Part shown: positions 16,851 to 25,705 of the stretch, piece by piece
How the letters are laid out: each line of letters starts with the position of its first letter
How positions within the stretch are numbered: the stretch's first letter is position 1
Origin: Lachnospiraceae bacterium A2
GTDB lineage: Bacteria > Bacillota > Clostridia > Lachnospirales > Lachnospiraceae
DNA length: 62,239 bases
NCBI GenBank assembly: GCA_000403315.2
Contig: KE159636.1
Coordinates: 2,684,815 to 2,747,053, forward strand
Reading direction: 5' to 3'
Notes under the pieces: generated by a model
The model's input: the letters and a program-made list of their open reading frames with translations, nothing else
Databases searched by the model: none
Told to the model about the DNA's origin: nothing
Made by a program: the position numbers and the translations under genes

Positions 16851-18506
16851 TTACATTAAATGCAGCTTCTTTGCTATCCGGACCAACAGGTTCCCCATTG
16901 GGAAGCTGCGCAGTTCATTTTCCCTGAGCCCCCGCAGCAGCAAAAGGAGGATCCCATATACAAAAGCCCCCACGGCAATGGATACCAGCGTAGACACTGC
17001 ATTGCTCTTTACCGTCTGCATTAGGAAATAGTACGCCCCATAAACCGTGCCCCCCATTGCTGCCGCGCAGATGCTGGGGATTACAAAGGTCCGGGGGATT
17101 TCCTGCCGGTATTTTAAATACTTCTTGATGGCAAGCCCGTTTAACACGCACATCAGGAAGGAGAAAAACGTATTCGCCCATACCACTGCATAAATATTCA
17201 GGTCCAGCCCGTACATCAGGGCAGCAAGCACGCCAATATGTAACACAAGGGCAACAACTGCATTTTTCACCGGGACATTCATGCGGTTAATGCCCTGGAG
17301 AATCCCATTGCTTAAGGTGGAAAGGGAATAAAATACAATGGAAACTGCCCCCATCTGCATCATATGCGCCGGAAGCTCCCTAGTGTCCCCAAACAGAAGC
17401 TGCAAAATCGGGGAAGCCAAAACACCCATGCCAACGGCACAGGGAATAGCGATAATCATAATAAAGCGTATGGAATATGCCACTTTCCGTTTGACCTGCT
17501 GGATGTCCTTTGCCGCAAAGGCCGTGGAAAGGCTTGGGACGCTGGAAGCAGATACCGAGGAAGCAATGGCTATCGGCACATTCACAAGCACCTTGTATTC
17601 CCCTACATAGACGCCCCACATGGTGCTGTATTCCTTTGCCTTATATCCCTGCAGCGCTGCTATCTGCTTAAACGCCCCCATGTCAAGGAAGGACGTAATA
17701 TTGTAAATTGTTGTGCTCAGCAGCACAGGGATGATCGTCATTACCAGCACATAAAAAATTGTGCGGTAACTTTCCACATTTTTGCTTTTATCCCGCTGGG
17801 ACATCCTGCGGAATACGGGGCGGTACGCCAAAAGGACAAACAGTGTAAACAGCAGGGCGGCAAAGGCGCCTGCGCCAGTCCCGATGGTCCCGCCGGCCGC
17901 CCCGTAGGCTTCTGCATAAGTGGCTGGGTTCCCAAGGACCGCGCCAATTTTTTTCCCATACTGGAACAGCATGTATGCCGTCCATACGCTGATCACCGCA
18001 TTGATAATCTGTTCAATAAGCTGGGAAAATGCACTCGGCATCATTGTCCCCATCCCCTGGAAAAACCCGCGGATTACCCCAAGGACCGCTACCACAAACA
18101 ATGTGGGGGACAATACTTTCAGCGCGAAAACACTCAAAGGCGTCCGCACAATGTATGTGGTAATTACCTCCGCGCCAAAATAGACAATCAGCCCTGCGGC
18201 AATCCCAGACACTGTGGCAAATGCCAGGGCGCCTTTAAAAATCCGGTATGCATTTTTCCGCTGCCCCTGCGCTACCCTTGTAGACACCAGCTTTGAAACA
18301 GCCAAAGGAAGGCTGTAGGATGATATCAACAGCAAAATGCTGTATATCTCCATAGCCGTCCCATAATAGTCGTTTCCGATATCGCCGATAATGGATTTTA
18401 AGGGAATCCGGTACAGCAAGCCTATTACACGGCTGATGATTGAGGCAACTGCCAGAATAGAGCCCTGTACCAGAAAATTAGATTCTTTCTTTTTATTTTT
18501 GCCCAT
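16851..18506 (-). CDS. Polysaccharide-type flippase of the MOP superfamily (SpoVB-like)
   Basis: 551 residues with about 14 membrane helices and the N-terminal signature FLVQGSILAVASIISRVIGLLYRIPL split by its first loop. SpoVB/MurJ-like members move lipid-linked cell-wall precursors across the membrane; in Bacillus SpoVB is needed for spore cortex formation. The neighbours (DUF3048, ybeY, the yqf genes) fit a sporulation and envelope setting. Whether the cargo is lipid II or another lipid-linked glycan cannot be read from the sequence. Confidence 0.85.
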   Translation of the reverse strand: MGKNKKKESNFLVQGSILAVASIISRVIGLLYRIPLKSIIGDIGNDYYGTAMEIYSILLLISSYSLPLAVSKLVSTRVAQGQRKNAYRIFKGALAFATVSGIAAGLIVYFGAEVITTYIVRTPLSVFALKVLSPTLFVVAVLGVIRGFFQGMGTMMPSAFSQLIEQIINAVISVWTAYMLFQYGKKIGAVLGNPATYAEAYGAAGGTIGTGAGAFAALLFTLFVLLAYRPVFRRMSQRDKSKNVESYRTIFYVLVMTIIPVLLSTTIYNITSFLDMGAFKQIAALQGYKAKEYSTMWGVYVGEYKVLVNVPIAIASSVSASSVPSLSTAFAAKDIQQVKRKVAYSIRFIMIIAIPCAVGMGVLASPILQLLFGDTRELPAHMMQMGAVSIVFYSLSTLSNGILQGINRMNVPVKNAVVALVLHIGVLAALMYGLDLNIYAVVWANTFFSFLMCVLNGLAIKKYLKYRQEIPRTFVIPSICAAAMGGTVYGAYYFLMQTVKSNAVSTLVSIAVGAFVYGILLLLLRGLRENELRSFPMGNLLVRIAKKLHLM

Positions 18507-18548
18507 ATAACTTCCTCTAATACTGCCCTTTCTCCTGCATATAGGGCT

Positions 18549-18607
18549 CCCCGCCTGCCAAAAACAGCTGCTTTCTGCCCCTAACCGGGCAGCCTTGGCA
18601 GATGGGG
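18549..18607 (-). terminator. Nested hairpin after the DUF3048 gene
   Basis: Outer stems CCCC/GGGG and CTGCCAA/TTGGCAG surround an inner perfect hairpin CTGCCC/GGGCAG (18575-18592). It lies 50 bases beyond the stop of the minus-strand lipoprotein gene. The T-tract is displaced, so efficiency is uncertain. Confidence 0.45.
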
Positions 18608-18660
18608 CTCCCTTTCCTGCCGTTCCATGTTATGTCCCGCTGCGCTTTCCCAGCCAAACT

Positions 18661-19797
18661 TTATTCTTCCGTTGCCCTCGCCTGGGAAAGTTCTTCCTCC
18701 GTTGCGTATACACCAAACCGGTCCTCATAGTCCTTCCTTGCCACGCATACCCAGGTTTTCCCTTGGTTTAAGGTGATCTCATTGCCTGCTTCGTCGTAGA
18801 AACGGGCTGCTTTGAGGTCCCCGTCTTCCTTTTTCCATGTGACGCGCTGCATTTTCCCATTGGTGATGTAAATGCCATTCCCGCCGGAATAAGTGTTGAT
18901 GTCCATATACCCGTTTTCATCCAGCTTGGACCAATCACAGTATTGGACCAGGATATTCTTTACCGTAAGCTGGCTGTTGTCTGCGCCGTCCACCTGCTTG
19001 TCCTTAAATTCATAGCGGTAATACAGCCCGTCTTCACTGTTATATACAAACCACGGCTTGTTGACGAAATACCCCGGGCTTACCACAAGGGCGTCCTCGC
19101 CGGAAAGATTGACTGGCGTATCGTCCTCTGCAAATTTGTAATGCCCGCTGTACTGGTCTGAAAGCTCCGTCCGGTAACCCTTCTTTTCAATCCCCGCTTT
19201 TATGCCTTCCTCGCTGATAAATGCGTTGTGGGGGGCCTTCCGGTTGGTATCCCGGTAAAACATAATGGTTTCAATGGCGGAATCCATGCCGCTTAAATTA
19301 TGCACATCGTCCCGCTCCAACACCGGCTCTGCATAAGCAGCCTGCCCATAATGGGTGTAAATGGCGTCAAATTCATTTGCAAAATGAATGAAATAATGGC
19401 GGCAGCTACGCACGGAGCCAATCTTTTCCAGCCCCGAATAGTCCTGGAAAATCGCCATCAGCCTGGTATAAGAGCCTTCCACCGGCACTTCATAAATCAC
19501 ATCCGCTGCCGAAATCCCGTACTGGGGCAGGGCGTCGGAAGTATTCCCTATCATGACTGCAAGGGGCCTCTTTTTCGCCAGCTCCCCGTCAATCCATTCC
19601 CCTGTCAGGTAGCTCCTTGCCTTTCCCTCCATCGGTTCCGGCGTCGGTTCCGGGGTAGGCGTTTCCGTTGGGGTTGGGGTCGGCGTAGACTCCTCCACCG
19701 GCGGTTCCTCCTTTGGTTCTTCTTTTTTCTTGCCGCAGCCGGCAGCAGCGCTTAATACCATTGCAGCCAACAGCAGCCATGCCATTCTTTTTTTCAT
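18661..19797 (-). CDS. DUF3048 lipoprotein (YerB-like)
   Basis: A 378-residue exported lipoprotein. The signal peptide ends in the lipobox SAAAGC (Cys21), followed by an acidic stretch and a Thr/Pro repeat linker (TPTPTPTETPTPEPTPEP). The folded part carries DUF3048 motifs: RPLAVMIGNTSDALPQYGIS, ADVIYEVPVEGSYTRLMAIF and IGSVRSCRHYFIHFANEFD, each read across the N-terminal domain. Members are surface-attached; function is poorly known. It lies downstream of ybeY in the same orientation. Confidence 0.85.
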   Translation of the reverse strand: MKKRMAWLLLAAMVLSAAAGCGKKKEEPKEEPPVEESTPTPTPTETPTPEPTPEPMEGKARSYLTGEWIDGELAKKRPLAVMIGNTSDALPQYGISAADVIYEVPVEGSYTRLMAIFQDYSGLEKIGSVRSCRHYFIHFANEFDAIYTHYGQAAYAEPVLERDDVHNLSGMDSAIETIMFYRDTNRKAPHNAFISEEGIKAGIEKKGYRTELSDQYSGHYKFAEDDTPVNLSGEDALVVSPGYFVNKPWFVYNSEDGLYYRYEFKDKQVDGADNSQLTVKNILVQYCDWSKLDENGYMDINTYSGGNGIYITNGKMQRVTWKKEDGDLKAARFYDEAGNEITLNQGKTWVCVARKDYEDRFGVYATEEELSQARATEE

Positions 19798-19881
19798 CTC
19801 ATTCCCTCCAGATTTTTTGTGCCGGACCCTGCCTGGCAGCAGGCGGCCATGCTTACTGCCGCGCCTTCGCCCAGCAGCAAT

Positions 19882-20376
19882 TTATCTTAATATTCCCATC
19901 TGTCCTAGGATGCTATCCTGCTTTTTTTCCATAATTGCAGCTTCTTCCTCCTCCATATGGTCATATCCGAACAAATGCAGCATACTGTGCAGGACCAGAA
20001 AGGCAAATTCCCGCTGCTGGCTATGCCCAAAACGCTCTGCCTGCTCCTTTACCTTATCTGTGCACAGCACAATATCCCCCAGCATCACTTCCCCAGTGTC
20101 TGGGTTAAAATTATCGCTCTCCTGCCCTATCCCGGAAAAGTCCCCGGGCACGGCGTAATGGACCAGCGGGAAAGAAAGTACATCCGTAGGGCTGTCAATC
20201 CCCCGCTGGGCGCAGTTGATTTCCTGAATCCCCTTTGACGGAACAAGCAACAGGCCCACTTCTGCTTCGAAGGGGAACCCTTCTGCCTGCAAGGCGGCCC
20301 TGATAACTTCCTCTGCCAGTTCCTGATAGGGAAACGGGAACCCTGGCTGCACTTCTTCCTCTATGCAAACCGTCAA
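19882..20376 (-). CDS. ybeY: Endoribonuclease YbeY, 16S rRNA maturation
   Basis: A 164-residue zinc enzyme with the catalytic HSMLHLFGYDH motif (His130, His134, His140), of normal length. It takes part in 16S rRNA 3'-end processing and ribosome quality control. The reading frame has no ATG near its beginning. The TTG at 20376, following GGGGGAGAGG, is the best start. It sits after the PgpH-like gene as in the Bacillus yqfF-ybeY arrangement. Confidence 0.92.
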   Translation of the reverse strand: MTVCIEEEVQPGFPFPYQELAEEVIRAALQAEGFPFEAEVGLLLVPSKGIQEINCAQRGIDSPTDVLSFPLVHYAVPGDFSGIGQESDNFNPDTGEVMLGDIVLCTDKVKEQAERFGHSQQREFAFLVLHSMLHLFGYDHMEEEEAAIMEKKQDSILGQMGILR

Positions 20377-20410
20377 ACCATCCTCTCCCCCTTTTCTTCA
20401 ATTCCGCACA

Positions 20411-21646
20411 TCAAAATAACTTCGCCTCCTTTATCAGGTAATCCCTGATTTGCAGGAACATATTCATGCTGAAGCCGGACTTGTCATACATGCCGGAAAC
20501 AGAATTTTCATTCAGGGTCTGGTACACCAGAATGTCCTGGTTCCAGGAGCTGGAAAGCGTTGCCTTGTCCAGCACGTCAAATTTCGCCACCACGCTGTCC
20601 ACCACATGCACAATCGCTGATTCCAAGGTGGACGGCAGCTTCTGTTCCCCGTTGTATTCCCGCAGTATCCCAACAATTTCTTTGGGCAAGTGGTTGCTTT
20701 TGGCTAAGGCCACCCCGTTTTCCACATAAGGCTTCCCTGTCATCCGGCCAATACGGTAATAAAACCCACCTGCCGCCGCCACGTCCGGGTCGGCGCCTAC
20801 AAGCTGGGCGCAGTTTTTCGATATTTCCGCAACTTTCCTTGCATGGTTGTAATCTGCCTTGGAGTAATTCCGCACTTCCTGCACCAGGCCAAAGTCTGCC
20901 CGCAGCACTTTTTCCAATTCCTGTTTCCGCGACACATGCAGGTATATGTGCATTTTCCGGTAGAGCAGGCAGGAAACCAATGCGGAAACTACCCCATTGC
21001 ACCCCCCATAGAGTAACACATAAATGTCCAATTGACCAGTCTGCAAAAAAGAAAAAATTAAAACACTGGCAAAAGTATAGAGGAACAGGAAAATAATTTC
21101 CCACCGCTTGTCCTTCAAACCGTCCAGAAACGACACTGCCATGCAGCCGCCCACCAACAGGAACGCCCCGCACAGGAGCAGGTACAGGTTTTCCTGTCCG
21201 CAGATGGCAAAAACTGCCACATGGAACATCCCTTCCACCATGCCGAAAAAGGAGCCTGCAAGTATTGCCATCCCCATGGAAAACAGCAGCACTGGCCTTG
21301 CGTATTCCGGCAGGTAGATAAAGAGGACGGACGCCGCGCAGGTTCCCACATGCCATCCCATGATGTTCTTATAATCCGAAGCCCTCTCATAAAACCAATC
21401 CTTCTGCTCCCGGTACAGTTCCATCCCAGCAAGGAAAATAACAGAATACAGGATCCCAAAAAACCCAAGCACCACAATCCTGTCCACTTCCTGCTTGCTT
21501 ACAACCCCAGCCAAAATACATTCCAAAACGCCAGCCGCCGCCATGCAGCCCAGCATCATGTACTTGCGCCCTTTGTCATGGTCCTTTAAATTTTTCTGGC
21601 TTTCTGCCCCTGTTTCCTTTTTTTTCACGTCTTTCATAATCTTCAT
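20411..21646 (-). CDS. Membrane protein with a degenerate HD domain (PgpH/YqfF-like)
   Basis: 411 residues: a cytosolic N-terminus, six or seven membrane helices (about 30-235), then an HD-fold domain (about 255-405). The position between phoH and ybeY is that of the Bacillus c-di-AMP phosphodiesterase PgpH. A first His is kept (His268 in DYNHARKVAE), but the HD dyad itself is gone: YYRIGRM (296-302) stands where YHDIGKM is expected. The large extracellular domain of PgpH is also absent. Catalysis is therefore unlikely; binding of a nucleotide or signalling by protein contact is possible. The start overlaps the phoH 3' end by 71 bases. Confidence 0.8.
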   Translation of the reverse strand: MKIMKDVKKKETGAESQKNLKDHDKGRKYMMLGCMAAAGVLECILAGVVSKQEVDRIVVLGFFGILYSVIFLAGMELYREQKDWFYERASDYKNIMGWHVGTCAASVLFIYLPEYARPVLLFSMGMAILAGSFFGMVEGMFHVAVFAICGQENLYLLLCGAFLLVGGCMAVSFLDGLKDKRWEIIFLFLYTFASVLIFSFLQTGQLDIYVLLYGGCNGVVSALVSCLLYRKMHIYLHVSRKQELEKVLRADFGLVQEVRNYSKADYNHARKVAEISKNCAQLVGADPDVAAAGGFYYRIGRMTGKPYVENGVALAKSNHLPKEIVGILREYNGEQKLPSTLESAIVHVVDSVVAKFDVLDKATLSSSWNQDILVYQTLNENSVSGMYDKSGFSMNMFLQIRDYLIKEAKLF

Positions 21647-22580
21647 AAGCCTTTACTATTTTTTGTACCAATGGGTGCCGCACCACGTCGCTGCTTGTCA
21701 AAGTACAGATACCGATTTCTTCCACGTTCCGCAAGACCCGCAAGGCCACGTCCAGGCCGGACACGCTGCCCGGGGCCAAGTCCTTCTGGGTTGCGTCCCC
21801 AGTCACTACCACCCGGGAGCCAAAGCCAATCCTTGTTAAAAACATTTTCATCTGGGCTGGCGTGGTATTCTGTGCCTCGTCCAAGATAATAAAGGCGTTG
21901 TCCAATGTCCTGCCGCGCATATAGGCAAGGGGCGCTACTTCAATCAGGCCTTTTTCCATGTTTTTCTGGAAACTGTCAGGCCCCATAATCTGGTGCAGCG
22001 CATCGTAGAGGGGCCGCAGGTAAGGGTCTACCTTGCTCTGCAGGTCCCCGGGCAAAAATCCCAGCCGTTCCCCTGCCTCAATGGCCGGGCGCGTCAGGAT
22101 AATCCGCCCCACATCCTCATTTTTAAAGGCGGTAATCGCCATGGCCATGGCAAGGTATGTCTTCCCGGTCCCTGCAGGGCCAAGGCCGAACACAATCATT
22201 TTCTCCCGGATTTGGTCCACATATTTTTTCTGCCCCAACGTCTTTGGCTTGATGGGCTTACCATTGATGGCGTGGCAGATCAGCTCCTTGTCCATCTCCA
22301 CGATTGCAGATTCCTTTTCCTCAAATGTAAGGGAAATGGCATAATCCACATTTTGCTCCGTAATCTGGCTTCCCCGCTTAGACAGCTCAAAAAGCTGGGC
22401 AACGGCCCGGGACGCTTTTTCCACGTCCCCCTCCCGTCCCAGCAGCTTCATCTTGTTGTCCCGTATGACTGCCGTAACCCCGAAGGCCCGCTCAATTTTT
22501 TTCATATGCGTGTCGAACTGCCCAAACACATTTGTCATATGTTCGGCAGAACTGTCAATTGTCTTCTCCATCAGACCCAT
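21576..22580 (-). CDS. phoH: PhoH family ATPase
   Basis: 334 residues from the start at 22580, which follows AGGAAGGG. An N-terminal KH-like RNA-binding stretch (about 15-90) precedes the PhoH P-loop domain with Walker A GPAGTGKT (134-141), the arginine-rich RPAIEAGERLGFLPGD, and Walker B IILDEAQN. PhoH proteins are RNA-linked ATPases, and their gene order next to ybeY is widely conserved. The 5' end overlaps yqfD by 26 bases. Confidence 0.9.
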   Translation of the reverse strand: MGLMEKTIDSSAEHMTNVFGQFDTHMKKIERAFGVTAVIRDNKMKLLGREGDVEKASRAVAQLFELSKRGSQITEQNVDYAISLTFEEKESAIVEMDKELICHAINGKPIKPKTLGQKKYVDQIREKMIVFGLGPAGTGKTYLAMAMAITAFKNEDVGRIILTRPAIEAGERLGFLPGDLQSKVDPYLRPLYDALHQIMGPDSFQKNMEKGLIEVAPLAYMRGRTLDNAFIILDEAQNTTPAQMKMFLTRIGFGSRVVVTGDATQKDLAPGSVSGLDVALRVLRNVEEIGICTLTSSDVVRHPLVQKIVKAYEDYERREKKGNRGRKPEKFKGP

Positions 22581-23817
22581 GTTCCATCTGCCCTTCCTGT
22601 GGTATGTCTGTGAGCACTGTCCCCTTCCGTATCCCAATGGGCTCTATGACCTTGATGGCCCCGGAAGCGGTGCAGCTTTTTCCATCTGTTATTATCATAA
22701 CATTATTTTCCATAATTTGAACCCCCTTTTGTGCTAATTCTTCACAAAATTGGTCTAATTTCGCTTTTGCAGCCTGTTCCGCCTCTTTTTTCGTGTATTG
22801 TTTCCGCTCGGTCCTGTATTCTTTTGAAGTTTCCTTGGTAAAAGCCAGCGGCAGGTAAAAGGTTTCCCCGATTTTTATGTCATACTCGTCTGTTATGGTG
22901 TCGTAATCTGTAAATTTGCGGAAAAAATGGGGGAGCTTCACCTGGGTGGAAAACAGGCGGATGCCCCACGCCCCGCTTTCTTTCCCGGTGAATACTTTTT
23001 CATCGTACCACATGGAAAAACGGTCTTCATATTGGTATTCCGTAATCCCAAGGATATCGGCGTCAGAAACGCAGTACTGGTAGGATGCAATTTCTTCACT
23101 GTCGTTGTACACCGGGTTCTTGCCTTCCACCAGCAAATCCCCGGGCTGGACCTTGCTCCCTTTTTCCACGTAAGGCGTCCCCTGCCGTGTCAGGATACTG
23201 TAAATAACGGCTTCCTTATCCGCAACCAAGTCGCTGGGCCCGCTGTCCGTCCCCTCCTGTTCCTTGGCCTGCTGGTTGGTGGCAAGGTTTTCCTGCACGT
23301 CGATAATCAGCATAGTCCCTTCCAGCTTGGCGGAAGCCCATATAATATCCCCAAAGCCTGCCCGCAGCTCCTCCTCAATTTCCTCACAGTTTATTTTGCT
23401 TTTGGGGAGCCCGTGATATACCTTGTTTTCTTCCAGAAATTTTAAAATATTGCTGTCTGTTTCATGGAGGTTCCCATTTATCTCAATTTTCCACACAAAC
23501 AGCGACATACCATACAAAAGCCCGCAGCAAAGCACAATCCCTGCAAAAAACAGCTTCCGTTTCCGGTAGCGGCGCATCAGGAACGGAAGCCCAGTGCGCT
23601 CCAAGATGACAAATGTTGTCCTTGTTTTTTTCAGTATGGGCTTTAGCTGCTTTAAGCCCCGGACGCTGATGCAGAACACATAATTGTCCTCCTCATACTC
23701 CAGGTTCCAGATGAGGATATTGTGGTTACTGCACAAGTTCAGGAACCGTTCCGGCGCATACCCTGAAAGTTTAATTTTAACATACCCTTGCAAAAATTTC
23801 AATTTATCAATTAACAA
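22555..23817 (-). CDS. yqfD: Sporulation protein YqfD
   Basis: A 420-residue membrane-anchored protein with the family N-terminus (GYVKIKLSGYAPERFLNLC), one strong membrane helix (about 88-108), and the extracytoplasmic part (WKIEINGNLHETDSNILKFL and so on). A Gln/Glu/Ser-rich spacer lies near residue 190. Bacillus YqfD is expressed in the mother cell under sigma-E and is needed for normal sporulation. It follows yqfC by 11 bases. Confidence 0.9.
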   Translation of the reverse strand: MLIDKLKFLQGYVKIKLSGYAPERFLNLCSNHNILIWNLEYEEDNYVFCISVRGLKQLKPILKKTRTTFVILERTGLPFLMRRYRKRKLFFAGIVLCCGLLYGMSLFVWKIEINGNLHETDSNILKFLEENKVYHGLPKSKINCEEIEEELRAGFGDIIWASAKLEGTMLIIDVQENLATNQQAKEQEGTDSGPSDLVADKEAVIYSILTRQGTPYVEKGSKVQPGDLLVEGKNPVYNDSEEIASYQYCVSDADILGITEYQYEDRFSMWYDEKVFTGKESGAWGIRLFSTQVKLPHFFRKFTDYDTITDEYDIKIGETFYLPLAFTKETSKEYRTERKQYTKKEAEQAAKAKLDQFCEELAQKGVQIMENNVMIITDGKSCTASGAIKVIEPIGIRKGTVLTDIPQEGQMEHGSDGEDN

Positions 23818-23828
23818 CGCCTTACCCC

Positions 23829-24134
23829 TTATGAGCCATATATGATTCCTTGGATGTAACCAGTGATTTTCATTTCCTCATTGGTGTAGTATTCCACAAT
23901 CAGGCGTTTGCCCTGGATGGTGACCTGGCATGTCTTGGTCTGCAGGCGGATTTTCTCCTGGGTATATTCGATAATCCCTTTGTAGTTCTCCACCAGTATC
24001 TGGTTGCGGCCCATGGCGGTGATAATGACTGCGCCGTACATAATATCCATGGGGAGCTCTAAGGACTCTACAAGGTTGGATTTTACGTTTTCTTTTACTT
24101 TGCTGAGCTTGCTTTGATTTTTTTGTTTTCCCAT
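23829..24134 (-). CDS. yqfC: Sporulation protein YqfC (YabP family)
   Basis: A 101-residue protein with the YabP-like core LVESLELPMDIMYGAVIITAMG split by its strand turns, then NYKGIIEYTQEKIRLQT and TIQGKRLIVEYYTNEEMKITG. It is the first gene of the yqfC-yqfD-phoH-HD-ybeY run. The start is normal but the AAAG-like ribosome site is weak. The role in sporulation is known only from genetics in Bacillus. Confidence 0.88.
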   Translation of the reverse strand: MGKQKNQSKLSKVKENVKSNLVESLELPMDIMYGAVIITAMGRNQILVENYKGIIEYTQEKIRLQTKTCQVTIQGKRLIVEYYTNEEMKITGYIQGIIYGS

Positions 24135-24265
24135 ATTGCAATATATGTGGGACAGGGGGCTTTTATTACCAGAGGGTGTTTGAAAATAAAATTATGCAAA
24201 AAATCTGGCATGGGCTTGCCGGGGGTTACAGAACACACTGCATATTTTTAAGGCATACAGCATAA

Positions 24266-24305
24266 GCAGCCCCTTTTCTGCCCAAAACCAGCAAAAAGGG
24301 GCTGC
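24266..24305 (-). terminator. Terminator of the nucleoside phosphorylase unit
   Basis: A perfect 12-bp stem GCAGCCCCTTTT/AAAAGGGGCTGC with a 16-base loop, 19 bases beyond the stop of the phosphorylase gene. The T-tract on the minus strand is short. Confidence 0.7.
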
Positions 24306-24323
24306 CCCGCGAAACAGGAGTCC

Positions 24324-25628
24324 CTACCGGACAACCCCTTTCACCATCAGCGTTTCCTCCGGCCGTGCGCCCTGCACCTGATATGCCCTCACTACCCTGC
24401 CGTAAGCCTCCTTCGCAGCATCCATCCCATTGGCATAGACCGTAGCAACCGCCTCCCCGGGCTGAACCCTGTCCCCGCGCTTCTTGTGCAGCAGGATGCC
24501 TACAGACAAGTCGACACGGCTGTCTTTCGTGGTGTGGCCGCCCCCGAGGATCAGGTTCGCATAGCCAATCTCCTCCGCCTGGATGCCGGAAATATACCCC
24601 TGCTCCGTATTGATTACCTGCATCTGGATACTGGCAGAAGGCAGAAGTTCTGGCTGGTAAACAAAGCGTTTTTCACTGCCCTGCGCTTCTACAAATTCCG
24701 CAAATTTATGGAGGGCGGATTTAGACTGGATGGACTGCCGCAGCATATCCCTGGCTTCTTCTGGGGAGGACGCCTTCCCGGTAGAAAGGGCAAGCTCCGT
24801 GCCCAAGGCATACGTGACTTCCATCAAGTCGGCAGGCCCTAAGCCGTTTAATGCAAGGATGGCTTCCTTCACCTCCAGGGAATTGCCCACTGCATAGCCA
24901 AGGGGCTGGTCCATATCCGTAAGGACTGCTGAAACCTTCTTCCCGGCATTTTTCCCGATTTGCACCATCTCCCGCGCCAGCGCAAAGGCTTCTTCTTCCG
25001 TTTTCATAAACGCCCCGCTCCCGGTTTTCACATCCAGTACGATGGCGTCAGCCCCGGACGCCAGCTTTTTGCTCATAATGCTGGAAGCAATCAGGGAAAT
25101 TTGGTCTACAGTGGCAGTCACGTCCCGGAGGGCATACAGCTTTTTATCTGCCGGGGCAAGTTCTGCCGTCTGCCCCATAATCGCCATTCTGATGCGGTTT
25201 ACGTTCTGGTAAAACTGGTCCGCCGTCAGGCCCGTAGTAAATCCTGGGAAGGATTCCAGCTTGTCAATTGTCCCCCCTGTATGCCCAAGGCCGCGGCCGG
25301 ACATTTTTGCCACAGGGATGCCAAGGGAAGCAACCATAGGGGTAAGCACCAAGGATACCTTGTCCCCTACCCCTCCAGTGCTGTGCTTATCGACAGTAAC
25401 CCCTTCCATCCCGGACAAATCAAGGATATCGCCGCTGTCGCGCATCGCCAAGGTAAGCTCCAACGTTTCCTGTTCATCCATTCCCTGGAAGCAAATTGCC
25501 ATCAGCAGGGCAGATACCTGGTAATCAGGGATTTCCCCTTTCGTGTAGCCTTCTGCCACAAAACGGATTTCTTCCCTTGACAGCCGCTCCCCTTTTTTCT
25601 TACGGCTGATGATATCATACATTTTCAT
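24324..25628 (-). CDS. pdp: Pyrimidine-nucleoside phosphorylase
   Basis: 434 residues from the ATG at 25628, which follows an AGGAGGG site; this is the usual length for Pdp. It splits uridine, deoxyuridine or thymidine with phosphate to the base and the sugar-1-phosphate. Signatures are YDIISRKKKG at the start, VDKHSTGGVGDKVSL (phosphate loop), SGRGLGHTGGTIDKLE and DVKTGSGAFMK. The domain order is the alpha, alpha/beta and C-terminal cap of the thymidine phosphorylase family. A distinction from DeoA is not possible by eye. Confidence 0.92.
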   Translation of the reverse strand: MKMYDIISRKKKGERLSREEIRFVAEGYTKGEIPDYQVSALLMAICFQGMDEQETLELTLAMRDSGDILDLSGMEGVTVDKHSTGGVGDKVSLVLTPMVASLGIPVAKMSGRGLGHTGGTIDKLESFPGFTTGLTADQFYQNVNRIRMAIMGQTAELAPADKKLYALRDVTATVDQISLIASSIMSKKLASGADAIVLDVKTGSGAFMKTEEEAFALAREMVQIGKNAGKKVSAVLTDMDQPLGYAVGNSLEVKEAILALNGLGPADLMEVTYALGTELALSTGKASSPEEARDMLRQSIQSKSALHKFAEFVEAQGSEKRFVYQPELLPSASIQMQVINTEQGYISGIQAEEIGYANLILGGGHTTKDSRVDLSVGILLHKKRGDRVQPGEAVATVYANGMDAAKEAYGRVVRAYQVQGARPEETLMVKGVVR

Positions 25629-25705
25629 ATGGGCATCCCTCCTAGTTCCCTCAAATTTTCTTCCCTTTCCCAATTGCAAGGGGCTTTCCTGGCATACCTG
25701 GGGCA

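Noticed and set aside
17364..18296. 310-codon plus-strand reading across the flippase gene
   Set aside because: His/Arg/Cys-rich composition without domains; it is the shadow of the 14-helix transporter.
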